From positions 1 through 64,000 of the forward strand of contig JANXLV010000054.1 of NCBI GenBank assembly GCA_025355005.1: 64,000 bases of DNA, written 5' to 3'. Positions 42,980 to 51,592 of this stretch are shown here, piece after piece. A model generated the notes under the pieces. The model worked only from the letters and a program-made list of their open reading frames with translations. It did no database searches and was not told the DNA's origin. How positions within the stretch are numbered: position 1 is the stretch's first letter; every line of letters begins with the position of its first letter. The position numbers and the translations under genes were made by a program. This DNA is from Myxococcales bacterium. Lineage in GTDB: Bacteria; Myxococcota_A; Polyangia; Polyangiales; Polyangiaceae.

Positions 42980-43882
42980 TCACTCCGGGAGTTTTTCTCC
43001 GCATGTGACGCAGGTGCTGACGTAGCGCCTCCGGAACGCGAGCACGCGACGGGTTTCGCGCCGCGCCACATCGAACATCGAGTCCTTGTCCCCCGCGTGC
43101 GCGACCACCGTCGGCGGACGCGGCCACGGCGGCGCGTCACCTTCCCAGCCGAGGAGCAGCGCGTCGTGCCCGCGCGGACACTTCGTCACGGCAGCCACGA
43201 AGTACGCAGGAAAAGCGGCGAGATCAAACGGCAGCTTCTTCGTCAGCTGGGCCCGCGTCACCTTCACGGCGCGTTCTTCGCGCCGCGCGAGCCCACGACG
43301 ACCTGCGTGGTCCGCGCAGAACCACGGCAGGAACTTGTCACGTACGGGCGAGAGCTCGCGGCCCATCGTCGCGCACGTGGCTGCGGCGTCCACCTCTATC
43401 CACGGCACGCCCAGCTCGAAGGCCTTCACCTCGTCCACGGCGTGCGTGTGGCGGATCTCCACGGCGGCGATCGGGAGCCCGCCTGGCCCCAGGAACGCCA
43501 CATCCACGACATGCCCCGTCTTCAGGCGAAGCTCCGCGACGGCGCCGAGCACCTTCTTCGGTACGGCCTGACGCGTTCGTGCATCGCACCCTGACTCTGC
43601 GCACGCGCGAGAAATCACCGGCGCCACACCCCCCGCCCGCCACTCGGCGATCGCCTGGAGGACGAGCTCCTTCGCGCCGGTGTGGAGCGCGGTCTCCTCG
43701 CTGCATACGGAGGTCGCATGATGGAAGTGCCGCCGCTTCTTCTGTCCGGCATGCAGGGTCACCGACGTGCCGCATGCGGGACACGTGTATCTTCTCCCCT
43801 TCTGCGCGTCCGCTGGCGCGAGGAGCTTGCCATGTGAGTCGCGGGCGACAGGGACGCGAAAGCCAGTCACGGAGCCAACCAT
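42980..43882 (-). CDS. Competence CoiA-like nuclease-fold protein
   Basis: 300 residues from ATG 43882 (MVGSVTGFRVPVARDSHGKL). The N-terminal part has a zinc-ribbon-like segment (YTCPACGTSVTLHAGQKKRR, then HFHH and a Cys), common in CoiA-like proteins. The middle carries a restriction-endonuclease-like core: VVDVAFLGPGGLPIAAVEIR, then K and a following strand VPWIEVDA, matching the D-(E/Q)xK nuclease pattern in order. CoiA is needed for DNA uptake and recombination in competent bacteria; here its role is unknown. A C-terminal CxxC-like pair (CVTCGEK) is also present. Cytoplasmic. No competence genes are adjacent. Confidence 0.78.
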   Translation of the reverse strand: MVGSVTGFRVPVARDSHGKLLAPADAQKGRRYTCPACGTSVTLHAGQKKRRHFHHATSVCSEETALHTGAKELVLQAIAEWRAGGVAPVISRACAESGCDARTRQAVPKKVLGAVAELRLKTGHVVDVAFLGPGGLPIAAVEIRHTHAVDEVKAFELGVPWIEVDAAATCATMGRELSPVRDKFLPWFCADHAGRRGLARREERAVKVTRAQLTKKLPFDLAAFPAYFVAAVTKCPRGHDALLLGWEGDAPPWPRPPTVVAHAGDKDSMFDVARRETRRVLAFRRRYVSTCVTCGEKLPE

Positions 43883-43917
43883 ACTGGATGCGCAACGAGA
43901 GGGGCGCTCGGACCAGG

Positions 43918-44412
43918 TCAGCGCTTGCCTTTGTCGTCTGGTTGGGCGAGCAGATTGCCCAGGGCGATGCCGGCAGCGGCGCCTTGCGGGTGCGCAAAGG
44001 GCGCGGGGTGCTCCCAGATCATCTCGCCCTTGCCGTCGCGGCACACGAGCTTGTCACCGCTCCACACGCCGCTCTCGACGCCCATCTTCCATCGCAGCTT
44101 GCCGTCGCTGCCGACCGCGGCGGCCGCGGGTACCGCCGCGACGTAGAAGCAATCGCCGTCGAAGATGGCGGTGTCGGGGGAGAACGGCAGATCGATGTGC
44201 GCCGTGATCTTGCCGGTCGCTGGATCGAGGAGAGAGACGCGCGCGTCAGCAAGCACGAAGAGCCCATGCGGGGTCACGAAGAAGCGCCCCGGCGCGCTCG
44301 ACGCCGAGTGGACGTCACTCACGACGGTCTCCCAGAGGAGGTCACCACTCTTCGGGTCGAGGGCGCGCACGTGCGGGAGCTGCATGAGAAGCAGAGGCGA
44401 ACTCACATCCAT
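43918..44412 (-). CDS. PQQ-like beta-propeller repeat protein, short
   Basis: 164 residues. PQQ-type repeats: HVRALDPKSGDLLWETVVSD, LLDPATGKITAHIDLPFSPD, VGSDGKLRWKM and EMIWEHPAPF, each with the Asp-Gly/Trp blade signature. Only four blades are evident, half the usual seven or eight, and no signal peptide is present, so it is probably a shortened or accessory propeller. It starts 36 nt upstream of the CoiA-like gene on the same strand and is divergent from the metal efflux operon, with the palindromic region between them. Confidence 0.65.
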   Translation of the reverse strand: MDVSSPLLLMQLPHVRALDPKSGDLLWETVVSDVHSASSAPGRFFVTPHGLFVLADARVSLLDPATGKITAHIDLPFSPDTAIFDGDCFYVAAVPAAAAVGSDGKLRWKMGVESGVWSGDKLVCRDGKGEMIWEHPAPFAHPQGAAAGIALGNLLAQPDDKGKR

Positions 44413-44463
44413 TCTCTCATCCTAGAAGATTGGCAGCTGTCAGGTCCCGCGAAAGCTTACTGA

Positions 44464-44477
44464 AGCTACATGTAGCT
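44464..44477. promoter_or_regulatory. Perfect 14-bp palindrome, candidate operator
   Basis: AGCTACATGTAGCT reads the same on both strands. It lies 184 nt before the efflux-pump start and 52 nt from the divergent propeller gene start, inside a 248-nt region with no other convincing gene. A perfect palindrome of this length is typical of a dimeric repressor site, for example for a metal- or drug-responsive regulator. No regulator gene is adjacent, so the binding protein is unknown. The region also contains a less regular TCGT...ACGA repeat near 44490. Confidence 0.45.
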
Positions 44478-44660
44478 GACGTGATTCGTGACTGTTACGA
44501 CACGTTTTTCGAGCCCAGCCGTGCGGCCCCATGGGCACGCGGAAAATCAGCCACCGCGGCTCGTCCCATTCCGGGCCGAAGGTGGGTACCGGCCTGTATG
44601 AGGAGAACTTCATCGTAGCTTCACCTTTGCCGCGCAATCGGGGCGTATCGATAGTGGGAC

Positions 44661-47600
44661 GTGCTCGAGCGCCTCATTGAACTCGCCGTCAGTCGCCGCA
44701 TCGCGACCCTCGCGCTCACGTTGGCGTTCGTCGTCTTCGGACTGCTGACGTTCACGAAGCTGAAGATCGAGGCGTTCCCCGACGTCACCAACGTCCAGGT
44801 CATGGTGATCACGCTCTTCCCCGGCCAGGCGGCGGAAGAGGTGGAAAAGCAGGTCACCATTCCGGTGGAGCGCGCGCTCGTCGGCGTCCCCAACGCGCTC
44901 GTCCAGCGGTCGATCACATCGTTCGGTTTGTCGCAGGTCGTCGTGACGTTCGAGGACGGCGTCGACATCTACTTCGCTCGCCAGCAGATCGCAGAACGCC
45001 TCCGCGACGCCGACGTCCCCGACGGCGTGACGCCCACGCTCGGCCCAAACGACACGCCCGTCGGCCAGGTCTATCAGTACACGCTCGAGAGCGATCACCA
45101 CACGCCGAGCGAGATCCGGAGCTGGCAGGACTGGGTCGTCTCGAAGCAGCTGAAGGCGGTCCCGGGCGTCGCCGACGTCGTGAGCTTCGGTGGTTTCCAG
45201 AAGGAGTACCACGTACTCGCAGATCCCTCCCGCCTCCGCGCGCAGTCGCTCGCGCTGAAGGACCTGATCGAGGCGGTCTCCGGCTCCAACGGCGCCACGT
45301 CGGGCGGCTACCTGCCGTTCGGCGAGAGCGAGTTCGTGATCCGCGCGCGCGGATACCTGAAATCGAAAGAGGACATCGAGAACACCGTCATCACGGTCCA
45401 GAACGGTACGCCGGTCCTCGTGCGGAGCGTCGCGCGCGTGGTCGAGGGTTACACGCCCAGGCGCGGTGCCGTTGCGCGCGGCGCGTCCACGGACTCGATC
45501 GAGGGCACCGTCCTGCTCCGCCGAGGTGAGAACCCGAAGGACGTTCTCGACGCTCTCCACACGCACATCGACCGCATCAACAAGGACGTGCTGCCGAAGG
45601 GCATGCTGATCTCGCCCTTCTACGATCGAACCCGTCTCGTCGACACGACGCTCACCACCGTCTCGCACAACATGCTCGAGGGCGCCGCGCTCGTGGCGTT
45701 CATCCTGTGGCTATTTTTGCGCGCGCTTCGCGGCTCCGTAATCGTCGCGATCACCATGCCTCTCGCGTTGCTCACGGCGTTCGTGGGTCTCTACTACGCG
45801 GGCGTCCCCGCGAACTTGCTCTCCATGGGGACGATCGACTTCGGCATCTTGCTCGACGGCGCCGTCATCCTGGTCGAGAACACGTATCGCCATCTCGCGG
45901 AGAGCAAGCCGGCGCCAGCGGATGTGCCGAAGGTCGTCGCACACTCCGTGAAGGAGGTGCTGCGGCCCATCCTCTTCTCGATGTCGATCATCGTCGCGGC
46001 CATGATGCCCATCTTCACGTTGGAGCGCGTGGAGGGCCGCATCTTCCGTCCGGTCGCGCTGACCTATGCGTTCGCCCTCGGTGGCGCTCTCCTCTTCACG
46101 CTCACCGCAGTGCCCGCGCTCACCACCGTGCTGCTCCGCAACCAGAAGGTGAAGGAGGTCGAGCCGGAGTTCCTGGTGTGGCTGAAGGCGCGCTACCTGA
46201 CGGCGCTGCGGCTCGCGCTCAAGTTCCCCATCACCACGCGCATCGCCGGCTTCGCGATCCTGTTCTTTGCGTTGTCCCTCATCCCGCGCCTGGGCACCGA
46301 GTTCCTCCCCGAGATGAACGAGGGCGACATTCACATCACCGTCACCATGCCGAGCGCGGTGTCTCTGCAGCGCGGCGCCGAGGTGCTGCGTGAGACCCGG
46401 CTCGCGCTCCTCGAATTTCCCGAGGTGAAGGACGTGCTCACCGAGCAAGGGCACCCGGAGGACGGCACCGACGACGAAGCGGCGAACCAGAGCGAGACGT
46501 TCGTCATCATGAAGCAGGAGAAGGAGTGGCACACGGGCCGGTCGAAGGCGCAGATCGTCGACGCCATGCGGACGAAGCTGACGGAGCGGCCCGGCGTGAG
46601 CTTCAACTTCAGCCAGCCCATCAAGGACCGCGTCGAGGAGTCCATCTCGGGCATCCGTGGCCAGATCGTCATCAAGATCTATGGCGACGACCTCAAGCTG
46701 ATGCAGAGCAAGCTCGAGGAGGTGCAGAAGATCGTGGTCGCCACGCAGGGCGCGCGCGACGTCGAGGTGTATCGCGCCGGTCGTGCGCAGCACATCGTGT
46801 CGGACATCGACCGCGACGCGACGGCGCGCCTTGGCCTCGAGGTTCGTACGGTCGAGGACGTCGTGGAGAGCGCGTTCGGTGGCAAGCTGGCCACCTTCAT
46901 CTGGGAGGGCGAGCGCCGGGTCGGGGTCCGCGTGAAGCTACCGGCACAAGAAGAGGGCGACTCCGCGTCCGTGGGCGCGCTCGAGATCCCCGCAGGTGCG
47001 GCGCGCGTTCCGCTCTCCAGCATCGCGAAGGTCGGAATCGACGCCGGGCGCACGCAGATCAACCGTGAGCAAGGCGGCCGCTTCCTTGCGCTCAAGACGA
47101 ACCTCGAAGGCCGCGACATGGGCTCGTTCGTGGACGAGGCGCAGACCCGGGTGAAGAACGAGGTGAAGCTCCCAGAGGGCTACTACATGACGTGGGGCGG
47201 CGAGTTCGAGAACCAGCGCCGCGCCATGCGTCGCCTCGCGATCATCGTGCCGATCTCGGTGCTCGTGATCTTCGCGCTCCTCTACCTCACGTTCCGCTCC
47301 GCGCTCCCGGCGATCGTGGTCCTCCTGGACGTGCCGTTCGCGATGGTGGGCGGTGTCTTCGCGCTCTTCCTCACCCATACGGTGCTCAGCGTGTCGGCGG
47401 CGGTCGGGTTCATCACGCTGTTCGGCGTGGCCGTGATGGACGGTGTTCTCCTCATCACGTACGTGCGCCAGGCCCGTGAAAAGCATGGCGGCGACGCGAA
47501 GCAAGCCATCGTCGAGGCCGTGTCCCAGCGCCTCCGGCCGGTGTTGATGACGGCCATGCTCGCGTCGCTCGGTCTGCTGCCGGCGGCGACCTCGCACGCG

Positions 47601-47777
47601 ATCGGCTCGGACACCCAGCGCCCGTTCGCCATTGTCATCATCGGTGGGCTGATCTCCTCGACGCTGCTGACGCTCCTCCTGCTCCCCACGCTCTATGAGC
47701 TCTTCGACCAATGGTTTGGGACTGGCCGTATCAAGCGCCGCGAGCTGCGCGAGAGCATGCGGGCACCCCCGCAATGA
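44661..47777 (+). CDS. Heavy-metal RND efflux pump, CzcA type
   Basis: 1038 residues from GTG 44661. Typical tripartite inner-membrane pump: TM1 with RRIATLALTLAFVVF, periplasmic porter loops (FPDVTNVQVMVITLFPGQAA) and twelve membrane segments. TM4 carries DFGILLDGAVILVEN, the DFGxxxDGAxxxVEN motif used to place pumps in the divalent-cation class (Zn/Co/Cd/Ni) rather than the Cu(I)/Ag(I) class, which has a different motif. Proton-relay acidic residues are intact. It works with an outer-membrane channel and an adaptor, both encoded directly downstream with 4-nt overlaps. Length matches CzcA (about 1040-1060 aa). Confidence 0.95.
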   Translation: MLERLIELAVSRRIATLALTLAFVVFGLLTFTKLKIEAFPDVTNVQVMVITLFPGQAAEEVEKQVTIPVERALVGVPNALVQRSITSFGLSQVVVTFEDGVDIYFARQQIAERLRDADVPDGVTPTLGPNDTPVGQVYQYTLESDHHTPSEIRSWQDWVVSKQLKAVPGVADVVSFGGFQKEYHVLADPSRLRAQSLALKDLIEAVSGSNGATSGGYLPFGESEFVIRARGYLKSKEDIENTVITVQNGTPVLVRSVARVVEGYTPRRGAVARGASTDSIEGTVLLRRGENPKDVLDALHTHIDRINKDVLPKGMLISPFYDRTRLVDTTLTTVSHNMLEGAALVAFILWLFLRALRGSVIVAITMPLALLTAFVGLYYAGVPANLLSMGTIDFGILLDGAVILVENTYRHLAESKPAPADVPKVVAHSVKEVLRPILFSMSIIVAAMMPIFTLERVEGRIFRPVALTYAFALGGALLFTLTAVPALTTVLLRNQKVKEVEPEFLVWLKARYLTALRLALKFPITTRIAGFAILFFALSLIPRLGTEFLPEMNEGDIHITVTMPSAVSLQRGAEVLRETRLALLEFPEVKDVLTEQGHPEDGTDDEAANQSETFVIMKQEKEWHTGRSKAQIVDAMRTKLTERPGVSFNFSQPIKDRVEESISGIRGQIVIKIYGDDLKLMQSKLEEVQKIVVATQGARDVEVYRAGRAQHIVSDIDRDATARLGLEVRTVEDVVESAFGGKLATFIWEGERRVGVRVKLPAQEEGDSASVGALEIPAGAARVPLSSIAKVGIDAGRTQINREQGGRFLALKTNLEGRDMGSFVDEAQTRVKNEVKLPEGYYMTWGGEFENQRRAMRRLAIIVPISVLVIFALLYLTFRSALPAIVVLLDVPFAMVGGVFALFLTHTVLSVSAAVGFITLFGVAVMDGVLLITYVRQAREKHGGDAKQAIVEAVSQRLRPVLMTAMLASLGLLPAATSHAIGSDTQRPFAIVIIGGLISSTLLTLLLLPTLYELFDQWFGTGRIKRRELRESMRAPPQ

Positions 47778-49135
47778 GGAACACCATGCCCCAATACACG
47801 CCCGTTCGCAGAGGTCCGCTCAGCGCGCGCTTGGCCGCGTTCTCCGTGGCGCTCGTCCTCGCCGTGGCCGCAGGCACCGCCGAAGAGCGCACCGCTGCGG
47901 CCGCGGAGGGCGCGACCGGCTCGACGATGACCATCGATCAGGCCGTGGCCGTCGCCCTGCAGCGTAACCGTGACGTCCTCGCGACGCGGCTCGATATCGA
48001 GGCCGCGCAGATCGATCGCGTGGCGGCCGGCCTCTACCCGAACCCGGTCTTGTCCTATACGGCTGGCAACGTCGTCCTGGGCAATGGCAACTCGCAGGAC
48101 AAGGGCATCAGCCCCGGCCCGTTCTCGCAGGTCGTGCACACGGTGGGCGTGAGCGAGGTCGTGGACGTGTGGGCCAAGCGCACCGCGCGGATGCACACGG
48201 CGGACAAGGGGATCGAGCACCGGCGTCTGGTCGTGGAGGACGCGCTGCGCGAGATCGTCTACGCGGTGCGCGTCGCGTTCGCCGACCTCACCCGCGAGCA
48301 GCTCGAGAACGAGCTCACTCACTCGATGAAGACCCGCTACGAGGAGACGGTTCGCGTCTCCGGGTCGCGCTTTCGAAACGGCGAGATCTCCGAGGCCGAG
48401 TTCCGGAAGATCGAGCTCGAGGGCCTGAAATACCAGAACGCCGTCATCGACGCCGACGCGGAGCTCGACATCGCGCGCGTGCATCTCGCAGGCCTGCTTG
48501 GGCTGGGCGCTGCCGCCGAGCTCCCGGGCGCGGCCTTCATGCCGAACGACGCACGGACACCACCGTCGCTGCAGGCGCTGACCACGCGCGCGCTGGCAGA
48601 GCGTCCGGACATTCGCGCCGCCAAGCAGGGCCGCGAGCTCGCGGGCGCGTCGCTCGAACAGGCAAAGCGCGAGGCCTACCCCGACATCTCGCTCGGCCTT
48701 GCCTACACCCACAGCGAGTTCGTGATCTCCGGAGACAACCCCAACGCGCTCGCCCTCACGCTGGCGCTTCCGCTCCCGCTGTTCGATCGCAACCAGGCGA
48801 ACATCGCGCGCGCGGGCCTCGACGGACGGCGATACGACAACGACCTCGCGCGGCTCGAGCTCACGATAAAGCAGGAGGTCGCGCAGGCGGTAAGGCACGT
48901 CGAGCGGTCTGCGAGCCTCCTCGACATCTACGAGCAAGGTGGAATGCTCGAACGCGCGGACAAGGCGCTGAAGGTGGCCGAGAACAGCTACACCAACGGC
49001 TCGATCTCCCTCATCGAGCTGCTCGAGGCACAGCGCACATTCATCGATACCCGCACCCAGTATCTGCGTGCCCAGCACGACTACCGTGAAGCAACGATCG
49101 ACGTAGCTCACGCGACCGGAAGGAAGACGCCATGA
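47774..49135 (+). CDS. TolC/CzcC-type outer-membrane efflux channel
   Basis: 453 residues from ATG 47774, which overlaps the pump stop (ATGA); ATG 47786 is four codons later. Signal peptide to about residue 43. The mature protein has the long-helix pattern of the outer-membrane efflux family: MTIDQAVAVALQRNRDVLAT, AAQIDRVAAGLYPNPVLSYT, a repeat of it near ALAERPDIRAAKQGRELAGA, and final LKVAENSYTNGSISLIELLE. It forms the trimeric channel through the outer membrane for the metal pump. No lipobox is visible. Confidence 0.92.
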   Translation: MRNTMPQYTPVRRGPLSARLAAFSVALVLAVAAGTAEERTAAAAEGATGSTMTIDQAVAVALQRNRDVLATRLDIEAAQIDRVAAGLYPNPVLSYTAGNVVLGNGNSQDKGISPGPFSQVVHTVGVSEVVDVWAKRTARMHTADKGIEHRRLVVEDALREIVYAVRVAFADLTREQLENELTHSMKTRYEETVRVSGSRFRNGEISEAEFRKIELEGLKYQNAVIDADAELDIARVHLAGLLGLGAAAELPGAAFMPNDARTPPSLQALTTRALAERPDIRAAKQGRELAGASLEQAKREAYPDISLGLAYTHSEFVISGDNPNALALTLALPLPLFDRNQANIARAGLDGRRYDNDLARLELTIKQEVAQAVRHVERSASLLDIYEQGGMLERADKALKVAENSYTNGSISLIELLEAQRTFIDTRTQYLRAQHDYREATIDVAHATGRKTP

Positions 49136-50244
49136 ACATGCACGGCCGAATCATCATCATCGCGGCGGTGCTACTCGCGGGCTGCTCCGATCGCTCGAAC
49201 AAGCCGATCGCGAGCGATCCGGGACCGGACGGCGCGCTGACTCTCACGCCCGGCAGTCCCGCCCTCAAGTTCGTGAAGATCGAGGAGCTTCGCTCGAGCG
49301 AGGCTGGACCCAGCGTCGTCCTCTCGGGTCGCATGACCTTCGACGAGGAACATACGCAGCGCGTCGCGACGCCCATCGACGGCCGCGCCACGGCGATCCT
49401 CGTGAAGCCCGGTGACAAAGTGAAGCAGGGGCAGGCGCTGATCGAGCTGAGCTCGCCAGGTGTTGGCCTCCTGCAGGCCGACGCGCAGAAGACGCAGCAG
49501 GACATGATGCTCGCCCAGAAGACGGTCGACCGCATGCACCGGATGAAGGTCGACGGCGCCGTCTCGGACAAGGAGGTCGCCCAGGCGGAGGCCGATCTCC
49601 AGAAGGCGAAATCCGACGTGGGGCGGACGACCGCCCAGCTCCGCTCGATCGGCGTCTCGGCCACGGACCCCGCAGTCGCCGTGGCGATCCGCGCGCAGAT
49701 CGCCGGCACCATCGTCGAGCGAAACGTGCTCGTTGGGCAAGAGGTCCGCGCGGATGCCACCACGCCGCTCCTCACGATCACGAACCTGGACTCCTTGTGG
49801 GTGATCGCGGACGTGTACGAACAGGATCTCGGGCTGGTCAGCTCAGGGGCGACCGTGAACGTGCGCGTGCCCGCCTATCCCAGTGAAATGTTCCCAGGGA
49901 CGGTGGCGCACCTCGGTGACGTCGTCGATCCAACCAGTCGCACCGTCAAGCTCCGCTGCGTCGTGCCGAACTCCAGCGCGAAGCTCAAGCCGGAGATGTT
50001 CGCGAAGATCTCCCTCGCGGAGGCGACCGGCAAGCAGGTCCTGGTCATTCCGTCGAACGCCGTCCTGAACGAGGCCGGCAAGCCCCGCGTGATCCTCGTC
50101 GAGGGCAACGCCTTCCGCGCCGTCGACGTGGAGGTCGGCCCCGACATCGAGGGCAAGGTCCGCGTGCTCAACGGCCTGAAGGCTGGCGACAAGCTCGTGA
50201 CAGAAGGCGCGCTGTTTCTCAAGCACGACATCGATCACCGGTAA
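49132..50244 (+). CDS. RND efflux periplasmic adaptor lipoprotein (CzcB type)
   Basis: 370 residues from ATG 49132, overlapping the channel gene stop by 4 nt. Lipoprotein signal with lipobox LAGC. The protein has the membrane-fusion layout: beta-barrel and lipoyl-like hairpin halves (IDGRATAILVKPGDKVKQGQ and AQIAGTIVERNVLVGQEVRA) flanking a helical hairpin (about 125-180), then the barrel segment LWVIADVYEQDLGLVSSGAT and the membrane-proximal domain (ILVEGNAFRAVDVEVGPD). It links the pump to the outer-membrane channel. No His-rich N-terminal metal site is seen. The operon order pump-channel-adaptor differs from the usual CzcCBA. Confidence 0.93.
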   Translation: MNMHGRIIIIAAVLLAGCSDRSNKPIASDPGPDGALTLTPGSPALKFVKIEELRSSEAGPSVVLSGRMTFDEEHTQRVATPIDGRATAILVKPGDKVKQGQALIELSSPGVGLLQADAQKTQQDMMLAQKTVDRMHRMKVDGAVSDKEVAQAEADLQKAKSDVGRTTAQLRSIGVSATDPAVAVAIRAQIAGTIVERNVLVGQEVRADATTPLLTITNLDSLWVIADVYEQDLGLVSSGATVNVRVPAYPSEMFPGTVAHLGDVVDPTSRTVKLRCVVPNSSAKLKPEMFAKISLAEATGKQVLVIPSNAVLNEAGKPRVILVEGNAFRAVDVEVGPDIEGKVRVLNGLKAGDKLVTEGALFLKHDIDHR

Positions 50245-50289
50245 GCCTAGAAGCCTAGAAAACCTAGCAAGAAGAAGGGGGGGGCCCCC
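50243..50289. repeat. AAGCCTAG tandem repeat and G8C5 tract after the efflux operon
   Basis: AAGCCTAG occurs at 50243-50250 and 50251-50258, with a related AAAACCTAG at 50259-50267, giving several stop codons in a row behind the adaptor gene. It is followed by a run of eight G and five C (50277-50289) that forms a GGGGGCCCCC palindrome. No U-run follows, so it is not a standard intrinsic terminator. Confidence 0.6.
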
Positions 50290-50349
50290 TGCGCGCCGAC
50301 CGCCGGCGGAGCAGCGGGAAGATCTCATGCAAACGCCCCGCGCTGCTCT

Positions 50350-51588
50350 ATGATGAGCATCATGGGACTTCGCCACGCATCGACTGGTCGTGCGCTGCTC
50401 GGCGCTTCAGCGCTCGCCTTGGTGGTCAGCAGCGTGCTCGGCGCGATGGCCGCATGCTCTGCCTTCGCCGGTCACGACACGACCGCCGACACCAACGATG
50501 CGGGCGTTACGGGAGAGGGCGGCAGCGCGACCGAGCTCTGTCCGCCAGACGAGGTCGACGCGGGCGGTGCTACGCAGCTCGTGTGCGATGGGTCGGCGTT
50601 GCCGGTCGACATCACCGGTTCGGCCAAGCACTGCGGAAGCTGCAGTCGTGACTGCCTCGATGACCAGTGCCTTCAGGGTCGGTGCAAGCCGGTGGACTAC
50701 CTGGCGGCGGAGGCCCCAACGTACCCACCCGCGCAGCTCACGGCGTGGGACTCCGACAACGTCTACTGGGTGCACGAAAGCGCGGTCCGAAAAATGGGGC
50801 GCAAACAGGTCGGCGTGCCGGTGCTGCTCGGCATGCGGACCATTGAGGCCGGCAACAATGAGGCCTATCTCGACGAAGTGAAGGTCGATCAGAACTTCGC
50901 GTTCATTCGCGCGCAGGACGGCGTGTTTCGTACGCCGCTTGGCGGTGGCGGCGCCGAGCTCAAGCCGTTGCGAATCGACGGCTACGCCAACATCAACGGC
51001 TTCGCGCTGGACGACGCGTACATCTATTCCACCAGCGTGAGCAGCGGCAAGATCCTGCGTATGGGCAAGGACGGCAGCGGCTCGAAGGATCTTGTCATCG
51101 GGCGCCGTCCGCTCGGCCCGCTCGCCGCGGACGGGACCTCGATCTTCTGGCTGGAGGCCGCGGCCCCGGACAGCGGCACCGGTGCGGCTGTCGTACGGAC
51201 CGATCTGCAAGGCGGTGACGTGAGCTTCGTCGTGCAAGGGTTGACCGCTCCCATGGCGATGGTCGTCAACGGCGCCTACGTGTACTGGGCAGATGGCTTG
51301 TCCGGCACGATCTCGCGCGCGCCAAAACAGGGCGGCGGCATACCGACCCTCCTCTCGACCACGCCTGCTCCGTCCAAGGTGGCAGCGCTCGCCGTCGACG
51401 ACCTCCACGTCTACTGGCTGGCCACGGACCCCAACGCCCCGAGCGTCTCAAACCTCTTCAAGGCTTCGAAGTGCGGCGGCGGCACCACGCTGCTCGCGGC
51501 GTCGATCCAGGCAACCTCCTTCGTGGTGGACGACACACACCTGTTCGTCTCGCAGTACGAGCGTCCGTTCCTGCGGATCGCGAAGTAA
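50350..51588 (+). CDS. Lipoprotein with Cys-rich knot and beta-propeller
   Basis: 412 residues from ATG 50350; ATG 50353 and 50362 are alternatives. Signal to about residue 38 with lipobox ACSAF-like MAAC. An acidic linker leads to a cysteine-rich segment (CPPDEVDAGG, CDGSALPVDI, HCGSCSRDCLDDQC, GRCKPVD) typical of myxobacterial surface lipoproteins. From about residue 125 there are six or so propeller blades (DSDNVYWVHESAVRKMGRKQ, ALDDAYIYSTSVSSGKILRM, NGAYVYWADGLSGTISRAPK, VDDLHVYWLATDPN), a YWxxx pattern common in Polyangia. It probably binds a ligand at the cell surface. It has no link to the efflux operon beyond position. Confidence 0.83.
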   Translation: MMSIMGLRHASTGRALLGASALALVVSSVLGAMAACSAFAGHDTTADTNDAGVTGEGGSATELCPPDEVDAGGATQLVCDGSALPVDITGSAKHCGSCSRDCLDDQCLQGRCKPVDYLAAEAPTYPPAQLTAWDSDNVYWVHESAVRKMGRKQVGVPVLLGMRTIEAGNNEAYLDEVKVDQNFAFIRAQDGVFRTPLGGGGAELKPLRIDGYANINGFALDDAYIYSTSVSSGKILRMGKDGSGSKDLVIGRRPLGPLAADGTSIFWLEAAAPDSGTGAAVVRTDLQGGDVSFVVQGLTAPMAMVVNGAYVYWADGLSGTISRAPKQGGGIPTLLSTTPAPSKVAALAVDDLHVYWLATDPNAPSVSNLFKASKCGGGTTLLAASIQATSFVVDDTHLFVSQYERPFLRIAK

Positions 51589-51592
51589 CGAA

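Noticed and set aside
44440-44637. Possible 57-66-residue minus-strand gene (reads PTFGPEWDEPRWLIFRVP)
   Set aside because: Protein-like in part, but it runs through the palindrome in the divergent promoter region, has no clear ribosome-binding site and no family I recognise.
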